Positions 17,608 to 27,436 are shown, numbered from the stretch's first letter. The stretch: 64,000 nucleotides of DNA from Pirellulales bacterium (GCA_036267355.1 DATAWG010000025.1:83801-147800); one strand, 5' to 3'. Program-made: numbers and translations. Notes: generated by a model from the letters alone, not told the origin.

Positions 17608-19044
17608 TTATTGCGCGAATCGGGCATGCAGTTGGTCCATCGCATCGCGGATCGTCGCCTGGCGGTCGCGAAGCTTGCCGATTATCTCGCGCACATCGGC
17701 GGGCAATTCGGCAATGGCCGCACGCCGGCGGGCCGCTTCGTCGGCATCGATGGTGCCCTTGTTCACCCGCATTTGCATCATCCGCACGACTTTAAGCTCG
17801 GCCAGAAGCTTGTTCATGTTTCCCTTGCAGCCGGAGCATTGCGAATCGCACTGGCCGGCCGCGGTCGGCAATTCCTTGAACGTGTCGAGCAGGTCCTTGA
17901 GATCGGCCTCAATGGCTTGTTCCGACTCGACGACATGCCGGTTGCCGCGCCCGCCGGTAAGATCGCCGCTCACGATCAGCATATCCTTTTCGAGCGATTC
18001 CAAGGCCGGACCGAGCGTGACGCTGAATTCCGTTTCCTCGACCAATTCGCGCGTCTGCTGGCAGAGCGTGGCGATGCGCTGCTCGGGGATCGCCAGTTTT
18101 TGCAGTTCGACGACCGCCTCGCGCTTTCGGGCGAGCTGCGGCGAAAGAGCTTCGGTCGCGCGGCGAATCGCCACTTGCCGGTCGAGCATTTCCTGCAAAT
18201 TCTCGACGACTACCCGCTTGACCTGCTGCTGCAATTCCTGCAGCACGCGCTGCCGGTCTTTTTCCAGCATCGATCGCGCGTCGGCCAGTTTCTTCAGCGC
18301 GTCGGATTGCTCGCCTTCGGCATCGCCCGGGCTTCCGCCGCCAAGCTTTGCTTCGGCGGACGACATCGACTTGCCGGCGGCCGATAGCGATTGCACGGCC
18401 GGATCGAGCTGCCCGAGCGTTTTCGTGGCCGTGGCGGCATCGGCCGTCCGCTGGCGATTGGCTGCTTCGGCTTGCTTGGCTCGATCGAGGGCCGCTTGTT
18501 TGACATCCTGCTTTTTCTTTTGTAGTCCGTCGAGCCGCGCGGATTCCGATTTTTGCTGTGTCTCGACTTTGATCGCTTCGTCGACTTTGCGGATCGCAGC
18601 TTGTAATTGCCGCAATCGCTCGAGTTGCAATTCCAATTCCAGATCGGCGGCGATCAGCAGTTTTTTCAGTGCGTCGAGTTTCACCAACACCTGCTTGGTG
18701 TCGTCGGTCGCTTTCGAGAGATCGCGCTGGCTGAGTTTGTCGAGAATCTCGCGCATCTGTTCGACGATCAATTCCTCGCGCGCTTTGCGCAGCGCGAGCA
18801 CAAGGCGCGTCGAATTGTCGGGCTCGGCCTGCTTGGTCAGTTCCGAGAGGTGGAACATCCGCTCCTGCAGTTCCTGCATGAGGGCTTGCACCTGCTTTTG
18901 CGTGAACTGCAGCTTATCGGCCTCGGAAACGGTTTTGTCGTCCGCCGATGCCCGGCTGCCGGCGACAAACACGAGCGCCAGCACGATCGATCCCATCCGG
19001 CCGGCATACCGATGCATGCCCGCTCGATACGCAACTGCGTTCAT
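17608..19044 (-). CDS. Secreted coiled-coil protein of the MoxR/VWA cluster
   Basis: A 478-residue protein with a signal peptide (about residues 10-35, ending SRASA) and then almost continuous coiled coil rich in Leu, Lys, Glu and Gln up to about residue 350. A single Cys-x-x-Cys (CSGC) lies near residue 415, and more helix follows. It should be periplasmic or surface-associated. It follows the large membrane protein gene in the same cluster. The start at 19044 is set by a perfect AAGGAGGT upstream. Specific function unknown. Confidence 0.78.
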   Translation of the reverse strand: MNAVAYRAGMHRYAGRMGSIVLALVFVAGSRASADDKTVSEADKLQFTQKQVQALMQELQERMFHLSELTKQAEPDNSTRLVLALRKAREELIVEQMREILDKLSQRDLSKATDDTKQVLVKLDALKKLLIAADLELELQLERLRQLQAAIRKVDEAIKVETQQKSESARLDGLQKKKQDVKQAALDRAKQAEAANRQRTADAATATKTLGQLDPAVQSLSAAGKSMSSAEAKLGGGSPGDAEGEQSDALKKLADARSMLEKDRQRVLQELQQQVKRVVVENLQEMLDRQVAIRRATEALSPQLARKREAVVELQKLAIPEQRIATLCQQTRELVEETEFSVTLGPALESLEKDMLIVSGDLTGGRGNRHVVESEQAIEADLKDLLDTFKELPTAAGQCDSQCSGCKGNMNKLLAELKVVRMMQMRVNKGTIDADEAARRRAAIAELPADVREIIGKLRDRQATIRDAMDQLHARFAQ

Positions 19045-19115
19045 TCGACACCTCCTTCGCCGAAAATCAGACCAACGCGAATGCATTGTCCCCCCGCGGC
19101 GGGTTATCTGTCAAA

Positions 19116-21317
19116 CTACTTGTCGAACAAGCTGTCGGTTTCCTTTTTCTCCAGCTTCTGACTGCCGGCTTTCACGTCGGTTTCAAGCTTAATGATCTGA
19201 TCGAGTTGATTCAGCACATCGACAAAACTGTCCCACTGGGCCATCTGTTGCAAAATCTCCTTCATCCGCGTGATGATCGTTTCCTGCCGGCTGAGAAGCG
19301 GGCGAAGCCTGGCGGGGTCGAATTCGGCGCCGGGGGCGGGGGCAATCGCATCGATGGCCGCCGTTTGCGGGCTCAGCAATTCTTCGCCGAGCCCCTTGAG
19401 CGGCAAGAGCACTTTCTGCTCCATCAGCGCGTGCGACTCGGGCGAGCCCAGGCCGTTCAGCTTGATTTCCGTCAGCGCTTCACCGAGCACGGTGGCGATC
19501 CGCAAGGTTTCGAGTTGCAGTGCTCGGTGGCGGCGAGCGATCTCGGCCAATTGTTTCGGCGGGGGCTGCTTGGCGACGGACGTGCCGCTTAGTGAGGCTT
19601 CGATCAGGCCGCGAATTGTTTCGGCCTCTTCGGTCTGCTTGCGGAACTTGATTCGCTCGGCCTGCTGCCGCAACAGGATTTCGCGAAACAATTCTTCCGA
19701 CGCCACGATGCCGAACACGATCGTTCGCGATCGGCTTGTCTGCGGCCCGGTGTAGCAATTGTCGGTCGCAACGGCAGTAATCGAGAGGAACGAGCCGGGA
19801 GCGAGTTTTTGCGCCGCCACGTCGAGCGTCTGCTTGAGCGGCAATTGGAGCGGCAGCGGGTCTTCGTTCGGCGGCACTTTCGGATTCGCGTTCGCGGGAA
19901 AGATCGGTTGCGGCACGCTACGGGCAACGAGCTTTGCGGAATCGGCCGGGTCGGGCGTTTCGTCTTTGATCGTCAGACCGACGGCGGTCAGGCCGTAGTC
20001 GTCGCGGGCATCGATCGCCAGTGGAATCTTCGCTTGCGGCGTGACTCGTTGGCGGACGCCGCCGTACGACATCGTCACTCGCGGCGACTGATCGACTTTC
20101 AAACCGATGCTCACTGGCACCGGCAGCGAAACCAATCCCGACTCGGCGGCCACTAGTTCGAGATCGAACTTCGCAGGCCCGGATTGCACCCAATCGACCG
20201 CGAAATGCGTGTCGTCGATTCGCCGCAATTCTGCCGGCTTCGGATGCGCGGATTGCGATTTCAATCGCAATTCGCGGAGCGGAACATTCGCTGCGATGTG
20301 CAGCCAAATCCGCGTTTTGACGAGGAAGCTGAGATCGGCGTCGCCGCCGTTGAAATCGTGCTTCTCGGCAATGGCTTGCCGCGGATGCTGGGCCTCTAGC
20401 TCGAGGCCGACCACGCGGGGCCGATCGACTGGCGCCAGCAGCAGGGGTCCGTAGTCGTCGTCGCCCCCTTCCAATTCGAGCCGGAGCGGATCATCGACGA
20501 CCGCGAAATCGTGCCGAAAATCGTTCTCGCCGAATTGCTTCATGAGCACATTGGTTCGTTGTTCGCCGTGGATGGTGAGAAAGATCCGCTGCGGCGCGAT
20601 GCTGCCGTCGCGAGCGCCGGCGCGGAGAACATACGGCTCGCCGCGCGGCACTTGAATGCGGCCATCGCGCTCGTCGGCCACGCGCAGATAGGTGTTTTGC
20701 GGCCAGGGTTCGCGAGAGGCGAGAAACAATCGCCGCGCCCAAAGGCCAGCCGTTTCCGGAAAGCGGGCCACCAGCGCCGCAGGAACCAGAATCCCCATCG
20801 CCAGCAGCAGGAGCATGTTTCGCAGCCGGGCTCGATCGAGGGCCGCACGGAAATCGGTTCCCGCGAGCGCTTCGTGGCGGCGGCGGATCGCGTGGTCGAT
20901 CATCGCCGGGCTCGGACCCGAGGGGCGATTCAATAAGGCCGGCAATTCAAGCACCGACGCGACACGGCCGGCGAAATCGCCGTTTTCCCCACCGCCTGAT
21001 TTTTTGCCGATCGCCCCCGCTAGGGCCACGAGGCCAAGCGGCGTCAGCAACGGAATCGCGATCCGCCGCACGGCTTCCACCGCAAGGACCAATACCGAAG
21101 CAGCCAGCAGGCCGATGCGCACCGCGATGCCCAGCCGAAGCGTATGGTCGGCCCAGAATGAAAACAGGCCTAACCCGACCGCTTCGGCCAGCACGATTGC
21201 CGTTCCTTCGATCCATAGCCACAGCCGCACGCGGCGGCGCACCTGCGCGAGCCGGGCGACAAGCTGCCGCTGCATGCGCGCGAGATCGGCGAGCGAAGAT
21301 GAGTCGAGCGTGGCCAT
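19116..21317 (-). CDS. Large membrane protein, DUF4175-like
   Basis: A 733-residue protein. It starts cytoplasmic, has two or three membrane segments between residues 30 and 105 and another near 165-185, then a long periplasmic beta-rich part and a C-terminal coiled coil (from about 560). Proteins of this build follow the VWA-type genes in many planctomycete MoxR clusters and resemble the DUF4175 family. The catalytic role is unknown. The ATG at 21317 is separated from the preceding gene by a block of GC-rich palindromes. Confidence 0.78.
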   Translation of the reverse strand: MATLDSSSLADLARMQRQLVARLAQVRRRVRLWLWIEGTAIVLAEAVGLGLFSFWADHTLRLGIAVRIGLLAASVLVLAVEAVRRIAIPLLTPLGLVALAGAIGKKSGGGENGDFAGRVASVLELPALLNRPSGPSPAMIDHAIRRRHEALAGTDFRAALDRARLRNMLLLLAMGILVPAALVARFPETAGLWARRLFLASREPWPQNTYLRVADERDGRIQVPRGEPYVLRAGARDGSIAPQRIFLTIHGEQRTNVLMKQFGENDFRHDFAVVDDPLRLELEGGDDDYGPLLLAPVDRPRVVGLELEAQHPRQAIAEKHDFNGGDADLSFLVKTRIWLHIAANVPLRELRLKSQSAHPKPAELRRIDDTHFAVDWVQSGPAKFDLELVAAESGLVSLPVPVSIGLKVDQSPRVTMSYGGVRQRVTPQAKIPLAIDARDDYGLTAVGLTIKDETPDPADSAKLVARSVPQPIFPANANPKVPPNEDPLPLQLPLKQTLDVAAQKLAPGSFLSITAVATDNCYTGPQTSRSRTIVFGIVASEELFREILLRQQAERIKFRKQTEEAETIRGLIEASLSGTSVAKQPPPKQLAEIARRHRALQLETLRIATVLGEALTEIKLNGLGSPESHALMEQKVLLPLKGLGEELLSPQTAAIDAIAPAPGAEFDPARLRPLLSRQETIITRMKEILQQMAQWDSFVDVLNQLDQIIKLETDVKAGSQKLEKKETDSLFDK

Positions 21318-21349
21318 CGGTTATTTCCTCCGCGGCTTTTCTTATTTCT

Positions 21350-21520
21350 CCCCTCGCCCTTTTCGGGAGAGGGGCCGGTGGTGAGGGGAATGTTCGTGGG
21401 GGCATCCCCCTCACCCCTAACCCCTCTCCCGCAAGGGGGAGAGGGGAACCACCCTCACCCCTCTCCCGCAACGGGGAGAGGGGGACCAATCCTAAACCCT
21501 CTCTCGCAAAGGGTAAGGGA
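21350..21520. repeat. Cluster of four GC-rich palindromes (CCCCTCTCCC...GGGAGAGGGG type)
   Basis: Four imperfect hairpins lie in tandem at about 21350-21374, 21410-21446, 21453-21485 and 21497-21520. Each has a C-rich arm, a short GCAA-like loop and a G-rich arm, with CCCTCACCCC as a joining motif. They lie between two same-strand genes. They belong to the same family as the arrays at 26.4-27.6 kb. Confidence 0.75.
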
Positions 21521-21527
21521 CCAAGCA

Positions 21528-23993
21528 TTAAATCAATCGGCATTTTTTGCGCAAGATCCATTCGGCGAACAGGCAGGCGAGCACGAAGCCGAAGAGCAGC
21601 GGGGCGTTAAAAATCCGTTGGCGGTCTTCGAGCATGTGCGCGATGCGGCGGATCGTAAAGGCCTGCGGAATCCGATCCGCCTCCGACAGATCGAACACCG
21701 CGCCGCCGGTCGCCTTGGCCATCGCCTGCAGGACCGGCCTGTTCAGCGTCGGCTGGTCGTATTCCAGGTTCGGCAGTTCGACAGGGAATTCGAGCGTCGC
21801 CGGGCGGACGGCCTGCTTCGCGTCGGCATCGCCGGCCCAGACCTTGACGAAATGCGTTCCCGCTTTGCTCACCGCAAACGTGGCCTCGAAAACCGATGGA
21901 TCGCTTTTGCGCGGCGAAAGCGTGATCGCGATCGGAGGAGCGTCGGGCATTTCGACTTCGCCGTGCATCTGCTCGAGCCCCGCGTCCTTGTCGTTGGGGT
22001 TCTCGAACCGCGCGGTCAGCATTACCGGCGAACCCGGGCGGTAGCTGGCCCGATCCGTCGAAAGCGAATAAGGATAGCGGCCGCCGAGTTGCTTCGATCG
22101 GCCGGCGCGATCGATCATGCGGGCCCAAAAACCGTCGAACGTTTGCTCGGCGACGTAGCGCCAGCGGTAGGTGGAATCGAAGCCGACGAAAAAACTCCGT
22201 CCCGGCCCGACCAGTTGTGTCGCCAGCAACACGTGGTTGCCGTATTCATTTCGCATCCGCGGATCGGCATGCCGGGCGAGCACCGTCGCGCCGGCTTTTG
22301 CCCGCGTGACCGGGTAGTGCCAGAACATGCCGGGCAGGCTGGCGAGAATACGATCGTTTTCTTCCGGCTTTTCGGAAAATTGGAAGATCGGATCGGTATG
22401 TCCTTCGGGAGTGATTTCCAATTTCCACGCATTCTTGGCGCTAAGCTGCGCGGTGACGTCGGTGTGGAACAATCCCGGCTCGCTGACGACCGGCAATAGC
22501 GGCACCCAAGCGGAGCTGGGATCGTCGGGACGATCGAAGAAGTCCTTGGTGAATCGTTCCCCGGCCACGTAAATCAAGCCGCCTCCCGCCTTGCCGACGA
22601 AATCGGAGAGCATCTGCGGAAAAGCCTCGGGCCATAGCGCCGGATTCGGATCGTAGAGCACGACGCAATCGTAATCGTTCATTTCCTCGCTATTGGCCGG
22701 CAGCCGCTTGATGCCGGGCGTGCCGGCCTGCGTGTAGTCTTTTTCGGCGGTTTGCAGCCAGATGGCGGCCGATAGGCCGTTGTCGCGCAAGAGCATGTTG
22801 CGAATAAATTCGAATTCCGGAAACGGATGTCCGGCGACGAACAGCACTTTTATTTTTTGCCGGATCACGCGCACTTCGGCAAGCTGCACGTTGTCGGCCG
22901 TGGTCAGTTCCGGGCCGACATCTTGAATCGTCGCCCGCAGCACGAGCTTCGCCGGCCGGTCTTGCTTGAATTCGAACGACACGGTTTGCACCGTGCCAGA
23001 TTCTTCCAATTGAATCGGCTTGCGGCCGATTTCTTCCCAAGCTCCGCCATCGACCTGCTGCTCCATGACGACCGTGGCGGGTTGGCCGGCGAGGCCGCGA
23101 GAGTTGACGATCACATGCGCTTGGTTCGCGTCGCGGACGAACACCACGGGGCTGACATCAATCTTGGCGATGGCGGCATTGCGCGGGCCCTCGGGAGTGC
23201 CCACCGCAAGCGCCACGAGTGGCACGCCCTCGGCCGCGGCGGCCGCGGCGGCCTTTTGCGCGGGCTCGCCGGAATTCGACTGGCCATCGCTCACGATGAG
23301 CATCCCGGCGAGCGGTTGGCCACGATACGCGGCCAGGGCTTGCTTCACGGCGGTGCCGATGCCGGTCGTGCTGCGATCGACCGTCGGCAGCGGAAGATCG
23401 CCGGGCGATTTGAAGGGCACGCTGTCGGTAACGCCATGGCGCATGTCGCTCCGCGGATTGTCGAAAAGCTGGCCGGAGAAATCGCGGCGAGTCACGATGC
23501 GGTCGCCCGATTCCGCGAGTTGCGTGATCAATCCGCTTGCCAAGGCGCGTTCGGCGAGCTTTAGCCGCGATAATTCGCGGAGTTGGTCGATCGATTTCAG
23601 ATCGAGCGCGGCGATGATCCGTTTGGCTTGCGCGGCGTCGACGTAGGCATCGTTGAAGTCGAGGCTTTCTGAATCGTCGACCAACACCAGCAACCGCGAG
23701 GGGATCATTTCCCGCTTGGTGAAGATGATCGCCGGTTCGAGGAGCATCGCCAGCACGCCGGCCATGGTCAGCAGACGCAGCGCGGCGAGCATGGCACGCT
23801 TCCATCGCGGCAGCATCTTCCCTTCGCGGCGATAGAGATATGCGACCACGGCCACCGCCGCAACGACGCCGAGCAACAAGAACAGCGCGGCATCGTGCTG
23901 CGGCAGGTTGAGCCAGCCCAGGCGCATGTCGCCCCCTTCGGTCCAAGGGGCCGGCTCGACATTCAGCAAATAGCGAAGCAGGTTTTGCTGCAT
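21528..23993 (-). CDS. Membrane protein with VWA/glutamine-amidotransferase-like domain
   Basis: An 821-residue protein with two membrane segments near the N-terminus (about 32-50 and 66-90), a VWA-like domain beginning LLVLVDDSESLDF (a relaxed MIDAS), then beta-sandwich domains, a class I amidotransferase-like domain around residues 370-560, and a C-terminal membrane anchor ending in basic residues. It is the second VWA-type protein of the cluster. Such proteins accompany MoxR ATPases in chaperone-like complexes at the membrane; substrates are not known. Confidence 0.82.
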   Translation of the reverse strand: MQQNLLRYLLNVEPAPWTEGGDMRLGWLNLPQHDAALFLLLGVVAAVAVVAYLYRREGKMLPRWKRAMLAALRLLTMAGVLAMLLEPAIIFTKREMIPSRLLVLVDDSESLDFNDAYVDAAQAKRIIAALDLKSIDQLRELSRLKLAERALASGLITQLAESGDRIVTRRDFSGQLFDNPRSDMRHGVTDSVPFKSPGDLPLPTVDRSTTGIGTAVKQALAAYRGQPLAGMLIVSDGQSNSGEPAQKAAAAAAAEGVPLVALAVGTPEGPRNAAIAKIDVSPVVFVRDANQAHVIVNSRGLAGQPATVVMEQQVDGGAWEEIGRKPIQLEESGTVQTVSFEFKQDRPAKLVLRATIQDVGPELTTADNVQLAEVRVIRQKIKVLFVAGHPFPEFEFIRNMLLRDNGLSAAIWLQTAEKDYTQAGTPGIKRLPANSEEMNDYDCVVLYDPNPALWPEAFPQMLSDFVGKAGGGLIYVAGERFTKDFFDRPDDPSSAWVPLLPVVSEPGLFHTDVTAQLSAKNAWKLEITPEGHTDPIFQFSEKPEENDRILASLPGMFWHYPVTRAKAGATVLARHADPRMRNEYGNHVLLATQLVGPGRSFFVGFDSTYRWRYVAEQTFDGFWARMIDRAGRSKQLGGRYPYSLSTDRASYRPGSPVMLTARFENPNDKDAGLEQMHGEVEMPDAPPIAITLSPRKSDPSVFEATFAVSKAGTHFVKVWAGDADAKQAVRPATLEFPVELPNLEYDQPTLNRPVLQAMAKATGGAVFDLSEADRIPQAFTIRRIAHMLEDRQRIFNAPLLFGFVLACLFAEWILRKKCRLI

Positions 23994-24297
23994 TGTGGCG
24001 TCTTGTTTACGAGTTTTTTCTCACGCGGAGGCGCGGAGACGCGGGGGAAGGTGATGTTTTGCGAAGGACCGTGTCTTTTTTGGATTACCCCGGACCCACG
24101 GCCTCTCCCCCGCAAGGGGAGAGGGGAGAAGGACTCGCTTTTCCGACTCGTCAAAGTTGATTGGCGTGTCTGAGAATTCTCTGCCATCGTCTTCTTCTTT
24201 TCTCGTCATTACTCTTCTCCTCTTCTCCTCGTCTCCGCATCTCCGCGACTCCGCGTGAGGCAATTCCTCGTTCTCATCGCGTGAGATTTTCCTTGTC
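23994..24297. repeat. Intergenic inverted-repeat element (TCACGCGGAG termini)
   Basis: The gap holds an element bounded by TCACGCGGAG-type inverted termini at 24021-24043 and about 24232-24260. It encloses one GC-rich palindrome (24099-24127) and a T/C-rich tract. The same termini and a similar T/C-rich interior occur at 47127-47253. No gene is visible. Confidence 0.65.
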
Positions 24298-26436
24298 TCA
24301 CCGCTCGCGGCCGACCCACACGGCGAAGACCGCTTCCAAACCCAATAGAGCCAACAGCATCGTCGCCAGCGGGCGCCAAATCTCTCGCGGCGGGGTGCCT
24401 AGGCTTGCGCCGGCGGTATCGTAACGCTCGACTTCCGGCTTGAGATGGCCGAGCAGCTCGGTCAATTCGCTCCGCGCGAGCGGCTCCAGATCGCTTTCGC
24501 TGGGAGGCGGATTCACCGCGAAACGGAGCGAACGGGGATTCGATTTCTCGTCGCGCCACGATAGCGTGTAGATTCCGGAGCGATAGGTCTTGCCGTAGCG
24601 CAGCATGGTGGAATCGGGCGACGGTTTTTCAATTTCGACCGTATCGAGCGGATTCTTGCCGGGCATCGCCATTTTCGCGTCGAGCGCGGCTTGATTGCGG
24701 TCGAGTGGCACCTGGATCGGCTCGCCGGCCGTGATCGAGCCGCCGGAATCCTGGCCGCGCGCGATCGCCAGCGCCGCCGAGCGGACGGCAAGCAGATAGG
24801 TGGGGTCCAAGGGCCAATCGGTCCATTTCTTTCCGGCCGTGCAGGTGAAGAGCAGCACACGGCCCTTGCCCAGCGTCTTTTGCAGCACCGCGGGCGGATT
24901 TTCCGAATTGTTCCAGCGGGCCAGAATGCTCACGTCCTCCTCCGGACGCGACGGCAACCGCACCGACGTATATTGCTTGACATGAATTCGCGCCAGCGCT
25001 TCCGGCAACAGCTTGGCCAGCGGCGCAAGCGGCGATTGCGCCTCTTTCTCGATCGCAATGCCCGTGGTCGGCACCTCGACCGGACGGTCGAGCTTGGCGG
25101 GCAACAGGCCGTGGCCCTCGTGGTAGAGCCGGCCGTTGTAGAGATCGGCATCGACCAGATCGCCGGTGAAAATCATCAGGCCCATGCCACGCCGCACGAG
25201 CCGCTCGACGGCCACGGCCTGCTCGGCCGATAGCGACGGCACGTTTGCCAGCACGAGAACATCGGGAACGTCGGCGGCGCCGGGCGCGAGGCGGCGAGGA
25301 TCGAATTGCGTGGTTCGCTCGACATTCCAAGGCCGCGCGCCCACCGAATAGGCCAACGCCAAGAAATCGGTTTCCGATTCGAATTTCTGCGCCGACGGCG
25401 CTCCGTCGACCAGCATGACCGACACCGTGGGCCGCACGTCCAGATTGAGATAACGCACGTCGTCTTGCGGCAGCGCATCGTGCCCGAGCGAAAGCGAAAC
25501 GGCGTGCGGCCCCGGCGAATCGAGGATCAACGACAAAGGCACGTGGGTGCTCGCGCCCACCGCCAGATCGGGCAGCAGCACCGGCCGACTGTCGCCGTCG
25601 ACGCTGAGCGTGGCTTGGGCGCCGGTGATCGACACGGCGGTTTGGTTGCGGATGTCGGCCGCGAGGTGGATCGGCTGGTCGGGGAGGGCGATTGCGTCTT
25701 CCAGTTCGAATTTCACGACCGCCACGTTTTCGGTCCGCCGGTCGCCGACGTCGAGAATTCGGAGCGGAACGCGCATCGCGGCCAAATCATCGGCCGCGCG
25801 GGTCACATCCTTCGACCAGCCGTTGCGGCGCAAGTCAGTAATCAGCACCAGCTCTTTGTTCGAGTACACGGCCGTGGAAAGCGCGGCGATCGCGCCGTCG
25901 AATGTGGCGGCCCAATTGCTCGGCGTGTCGGTGAGCGTCGCGGCGGCCACGATGTCGGCAAACTTCGCGGCGTCTTGCAGGCTGCCGTCGCGCACCAGCG
26001 GGCGATTCGGTTGCGAGGTGAGCAATATCGTCACGCTGTCTTGAGCCCCGGCCGCTTTGATCAAATCGGCTGCCGCATTTTGTGCGACTTGAAACGCGGT
26101 GCGGCCGGCCGTGGTGTAGCCCATCGAAAGCGAATCGTCGATCACGATCAGATGGCTGGCGCGGCTCCGGCCGGGCAATAGCGAGGCCAGCCCATTCTGC
26201 GGAATCACCGGCCGGGCCACGGCCAGAATCAGCAGGATCACGGCGAGCGTGCGCATGGCCAGCAGGAGCATCTGCTCGATGCGAATCCGGCGGCGATTGC
26301 GCTTCAGCGTCAGCTTCAGATATTTCATCGGCGGCCAGTCGATGATCTGAAACCGGCGCCGATTGAGAATGTGGATGATGATCGGCACGGAGGCCAACGC
26401 CATTGCAGCCAGGAGCGGAGCGGCGAGGAATGTCAT
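24298..26436 (-). CDS. BatA-like membrane VWA protein
   Basis: A 712-residue protein. It begins with the BatA/DUF-type N-terminal membrane module (two hydrophobic segments, residues 1-22 and 55-80, separated by the HILNRRRFQ block). A VWA domain follows with MIDAS-like DDSLSM near residue 98. Beta domains and an amidotransferase-like region come next, then a last membrane segment near the C-terminus. It is the expected partner of the MoxR ATPase and DUF58 protein upstream. The repeat/DUF559 block separates it from the DUF58 gene, and its ATG overlaps the DUF559 stop by four bases. Confidence 0.85.
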   Translation of the reverse strand: MTFLAAPLLAAMALASVPIIIHILNRRRFQIIDWPPMKYLKLTLKRNRRRIRIEQMLLLAMRTLAVILLILAVARPVIPQNGLASLLPGRSRASHLIVIDDSLSMGYTTAGRTAFQVAQNAAADLIKAAGAQDSVTILLTSQPNRPLVRDGSLQDAAKFADIVAAATLTDTPSNWAATFDGAIAALSTAVYSNKELVLITDLRRNGWSKDVTRAADDLAAMRVPLRILDVGDRRTENVAVVKFELEDAIALPDQPIHLAADIRNQTAVSITGAQATLSVDGDSRPVLLPDLAVGASTHVPLSLILDSPGPHAVSLSLGHDALPQDDVRYLNLDVRPTVSVMLVDGAPSAQKFESETDFLALAYSVGARPWNVERTTQFDPRRLAPGAADVPDVLVLANVPSLSAEQAVAVERLVRRGMGLMIFTGDLVDADLYNGRLYHEGHGLLPAKLDRPVEVPTTGIAIEKEAQSPLAPLAKLLPEALARIHVKQYTSVRLPSRPEEDVSILARWNNSENPPAVLQKTLGKGRVLLFTCTAGKKWTDWPLDPTYLLAVRSAALAIARGQDSGGSITAGEPIQVPLDRNQAALDAKMAMPGKNPLDTVEIEKPSPDSTMLRYGKTYRSGIYTLSWRDEKSNPRSLRFAVNPPPSESDLEPLARSELTELLGHLKPEVERYDTAGASLGTPPREIWRPLATMLLALLGLEAVFAVWVGRER

Positions 26437-27008
26437 GTCCCCCTCACCCCCGGCCCCTCTCCCGCGGCGGGGAGAGGGGAGAATGGGACGCGCTCTCCCG
26501 CGGCGGGGAGAGCGGAATCGGGATATCGTGCAGCGGCGCGTGTTCGCTTCGCACTACCTGCGGCGGCGCGATCTGGTTTTGCACTACTTGTGCGGCCCGC
26601 GCGCCTTCTCCCCTCTCCCCTTGCGGGAGAGGGGTTGGGGGTGAGGGGTTTGCGTGCAGGTGAAGGGTTCGTATTCAGTTGCCGCCAGATCGCTTCTTCG
26701 ATTGTATCCCATTCGGTAAACACCTCGTGGTTCCAATACCGGAGCACCGCGAATCCTTGCGAGCGCAGCCAATCGTCGCGTCGAGAATCGTGCCTCTTGT
26801 GCGACTCTTCGTTGTGCTGGCCGCCGTCCAACTCGACGATGACACGATGCCGCAAACAAACGAAGTCAACGACATATGACCCAAGCGGCACCTGGCGACG
26901 AAATTTGAAGTTTGCAAAACGGCGGTTTCGGAGCCGCTGCCAAACGAACGTTTCTGCTTCGGTTTGGTTTTGGCGTAGTCGTGCGGCGAGATTGATGTTC
27001 TTGGTCAT
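26433..27008 (-). CDS. DUF559-type endonuclease-domain protein with repeat-encoded tail
   Basis: A 191-residue protein. Residues 1 to about 112 form a DUF559 domain, a PD-(D/E)XK/Vsr-like nuclease fold: an N-terminal RLRQNQTEAE block, the core VVDFVC, the acidic VELDGGQH, and a C-terminal GFAVLRYWNHEV block. The remaining about 80 residues are translated from the GC-rich palindromic repeats (PLTPNPSPARGEG type) and are unlikely to be functional. Its stop overlaps the start of the VWA gene in an ATGA arrangement. I start it at the ATG at 27008 because everything upstream in frame is repeat. It lies inside a MoxR cluster where it has no obvious partner. Confidence 0.8.
   Translation of the reverse strand: MTKNINLAARLRQNQTEAETFVWQRLRNRRFANFKFRRQVPLGSYVVDFVCLRHRVIVELDGGQHNEESHKRHDSRRDDWLRSQGFAVLRYWNHEVFTEWDTIEEAIWRQLNTNPSPARKPLTPNPSPARGEGRRRAGRTSSAKPDRAAAGSAKRTRAAARYPDSALPAAGERVPFSPLPAAGEGPGVRGT
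26438..26650. repeat. Palindromic repeat unit A, bounded by inverted CCCCCTCACCCC ends
   Basis: The unit begins with CCCCCTCACCCCCGGCCCC and ends with the inverse GGGGTTGGGGGTGAGGGG. Next to the left end are a full 36-bp palindromic unit (26457-26492) and a partial one. The whole segment is read through as the tail of the DUF559 protein. Confidence 0.75.
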
Positions 27009-27030
27009 TTGGTGATCTTTGTGGGTTCGC

Positions 27031-27261
27031 CCCCTCACCCCCGGCCCCTCTCCCGCGGCGGGGAGAGGGGAGAACGGGACGCGCTCTCCCGCGGCGGGGA
27101 GAGGGGAGAATGCGACACGCTGTCCAGCGGCGGGGAGAGGGGAGCCGGCAGACCTCGTGGCGACGTGAGCTGGCTTCGCACACCTGAGCGCCAGCGCCGC
27201 GTCCCTGCGCGGCCCGCGCCTTCTCCCCTCTCCCCTTGGGGGAGAGGGGTTGGGGGTGAGG
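27031..27261. repeat. Palindromic repeat unit B
   Basis: Same layout as unit A: CCCCCTCACCCC left end, two full 36-bp units (27048-27083 and 27084-27119) and a third degenerate one to 27144, about 70 bp of spacer, then the inverted right end CCTCTCCCCTTGGGGGAGAG with GGGGTGAGGGG. The core of each 36-bp unit is CTCTCCCGCGGCGGGGAGAG, nearly palindromic. Confidence 0.8.
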
Positions 27262-27436
27262 GGTCTGCGTGCAAATGACGTGGTTTGCTTGCAATTGCCA
27301 CCCGATCGCCTTTTTCGATTGCATCCCAGTCGGTAAACAACTCGTGACTCCAATATCGCGGTCGCCGCCAAACGAACGTTTCTGCTTCGGTTTGGTTTTG
27401 GCGTAGTCGTGCGGCGAGACTGATGTTCTTGGTCAT
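27262..27436 (-). pseudogene. Second DUF559 copy with an internal in-frame deletion
   Basis: From the ATG at 27436 the reading frame gives MTKNISLAARLRQNQTEAE, almost identical to the start of the intact DUF559 gene. After FVWRR it jumps to RYWSHELFTDWDAIEKGD, which matches the C-terminal part of the intact domain. About 85 residues carrying the VDF and ELDG catalytic core are missing. It is therefore a dead duplicate, flanked by repeat units B and C. Confidence 0.75.

Noticed and set aside
26433-27371. Long DUF559 protein of 312 residues starting upstream
   Set aside because: The extra 121 N-terminal residues are translated palindromic repeat, and the domain begins right at the ATG at 27008.
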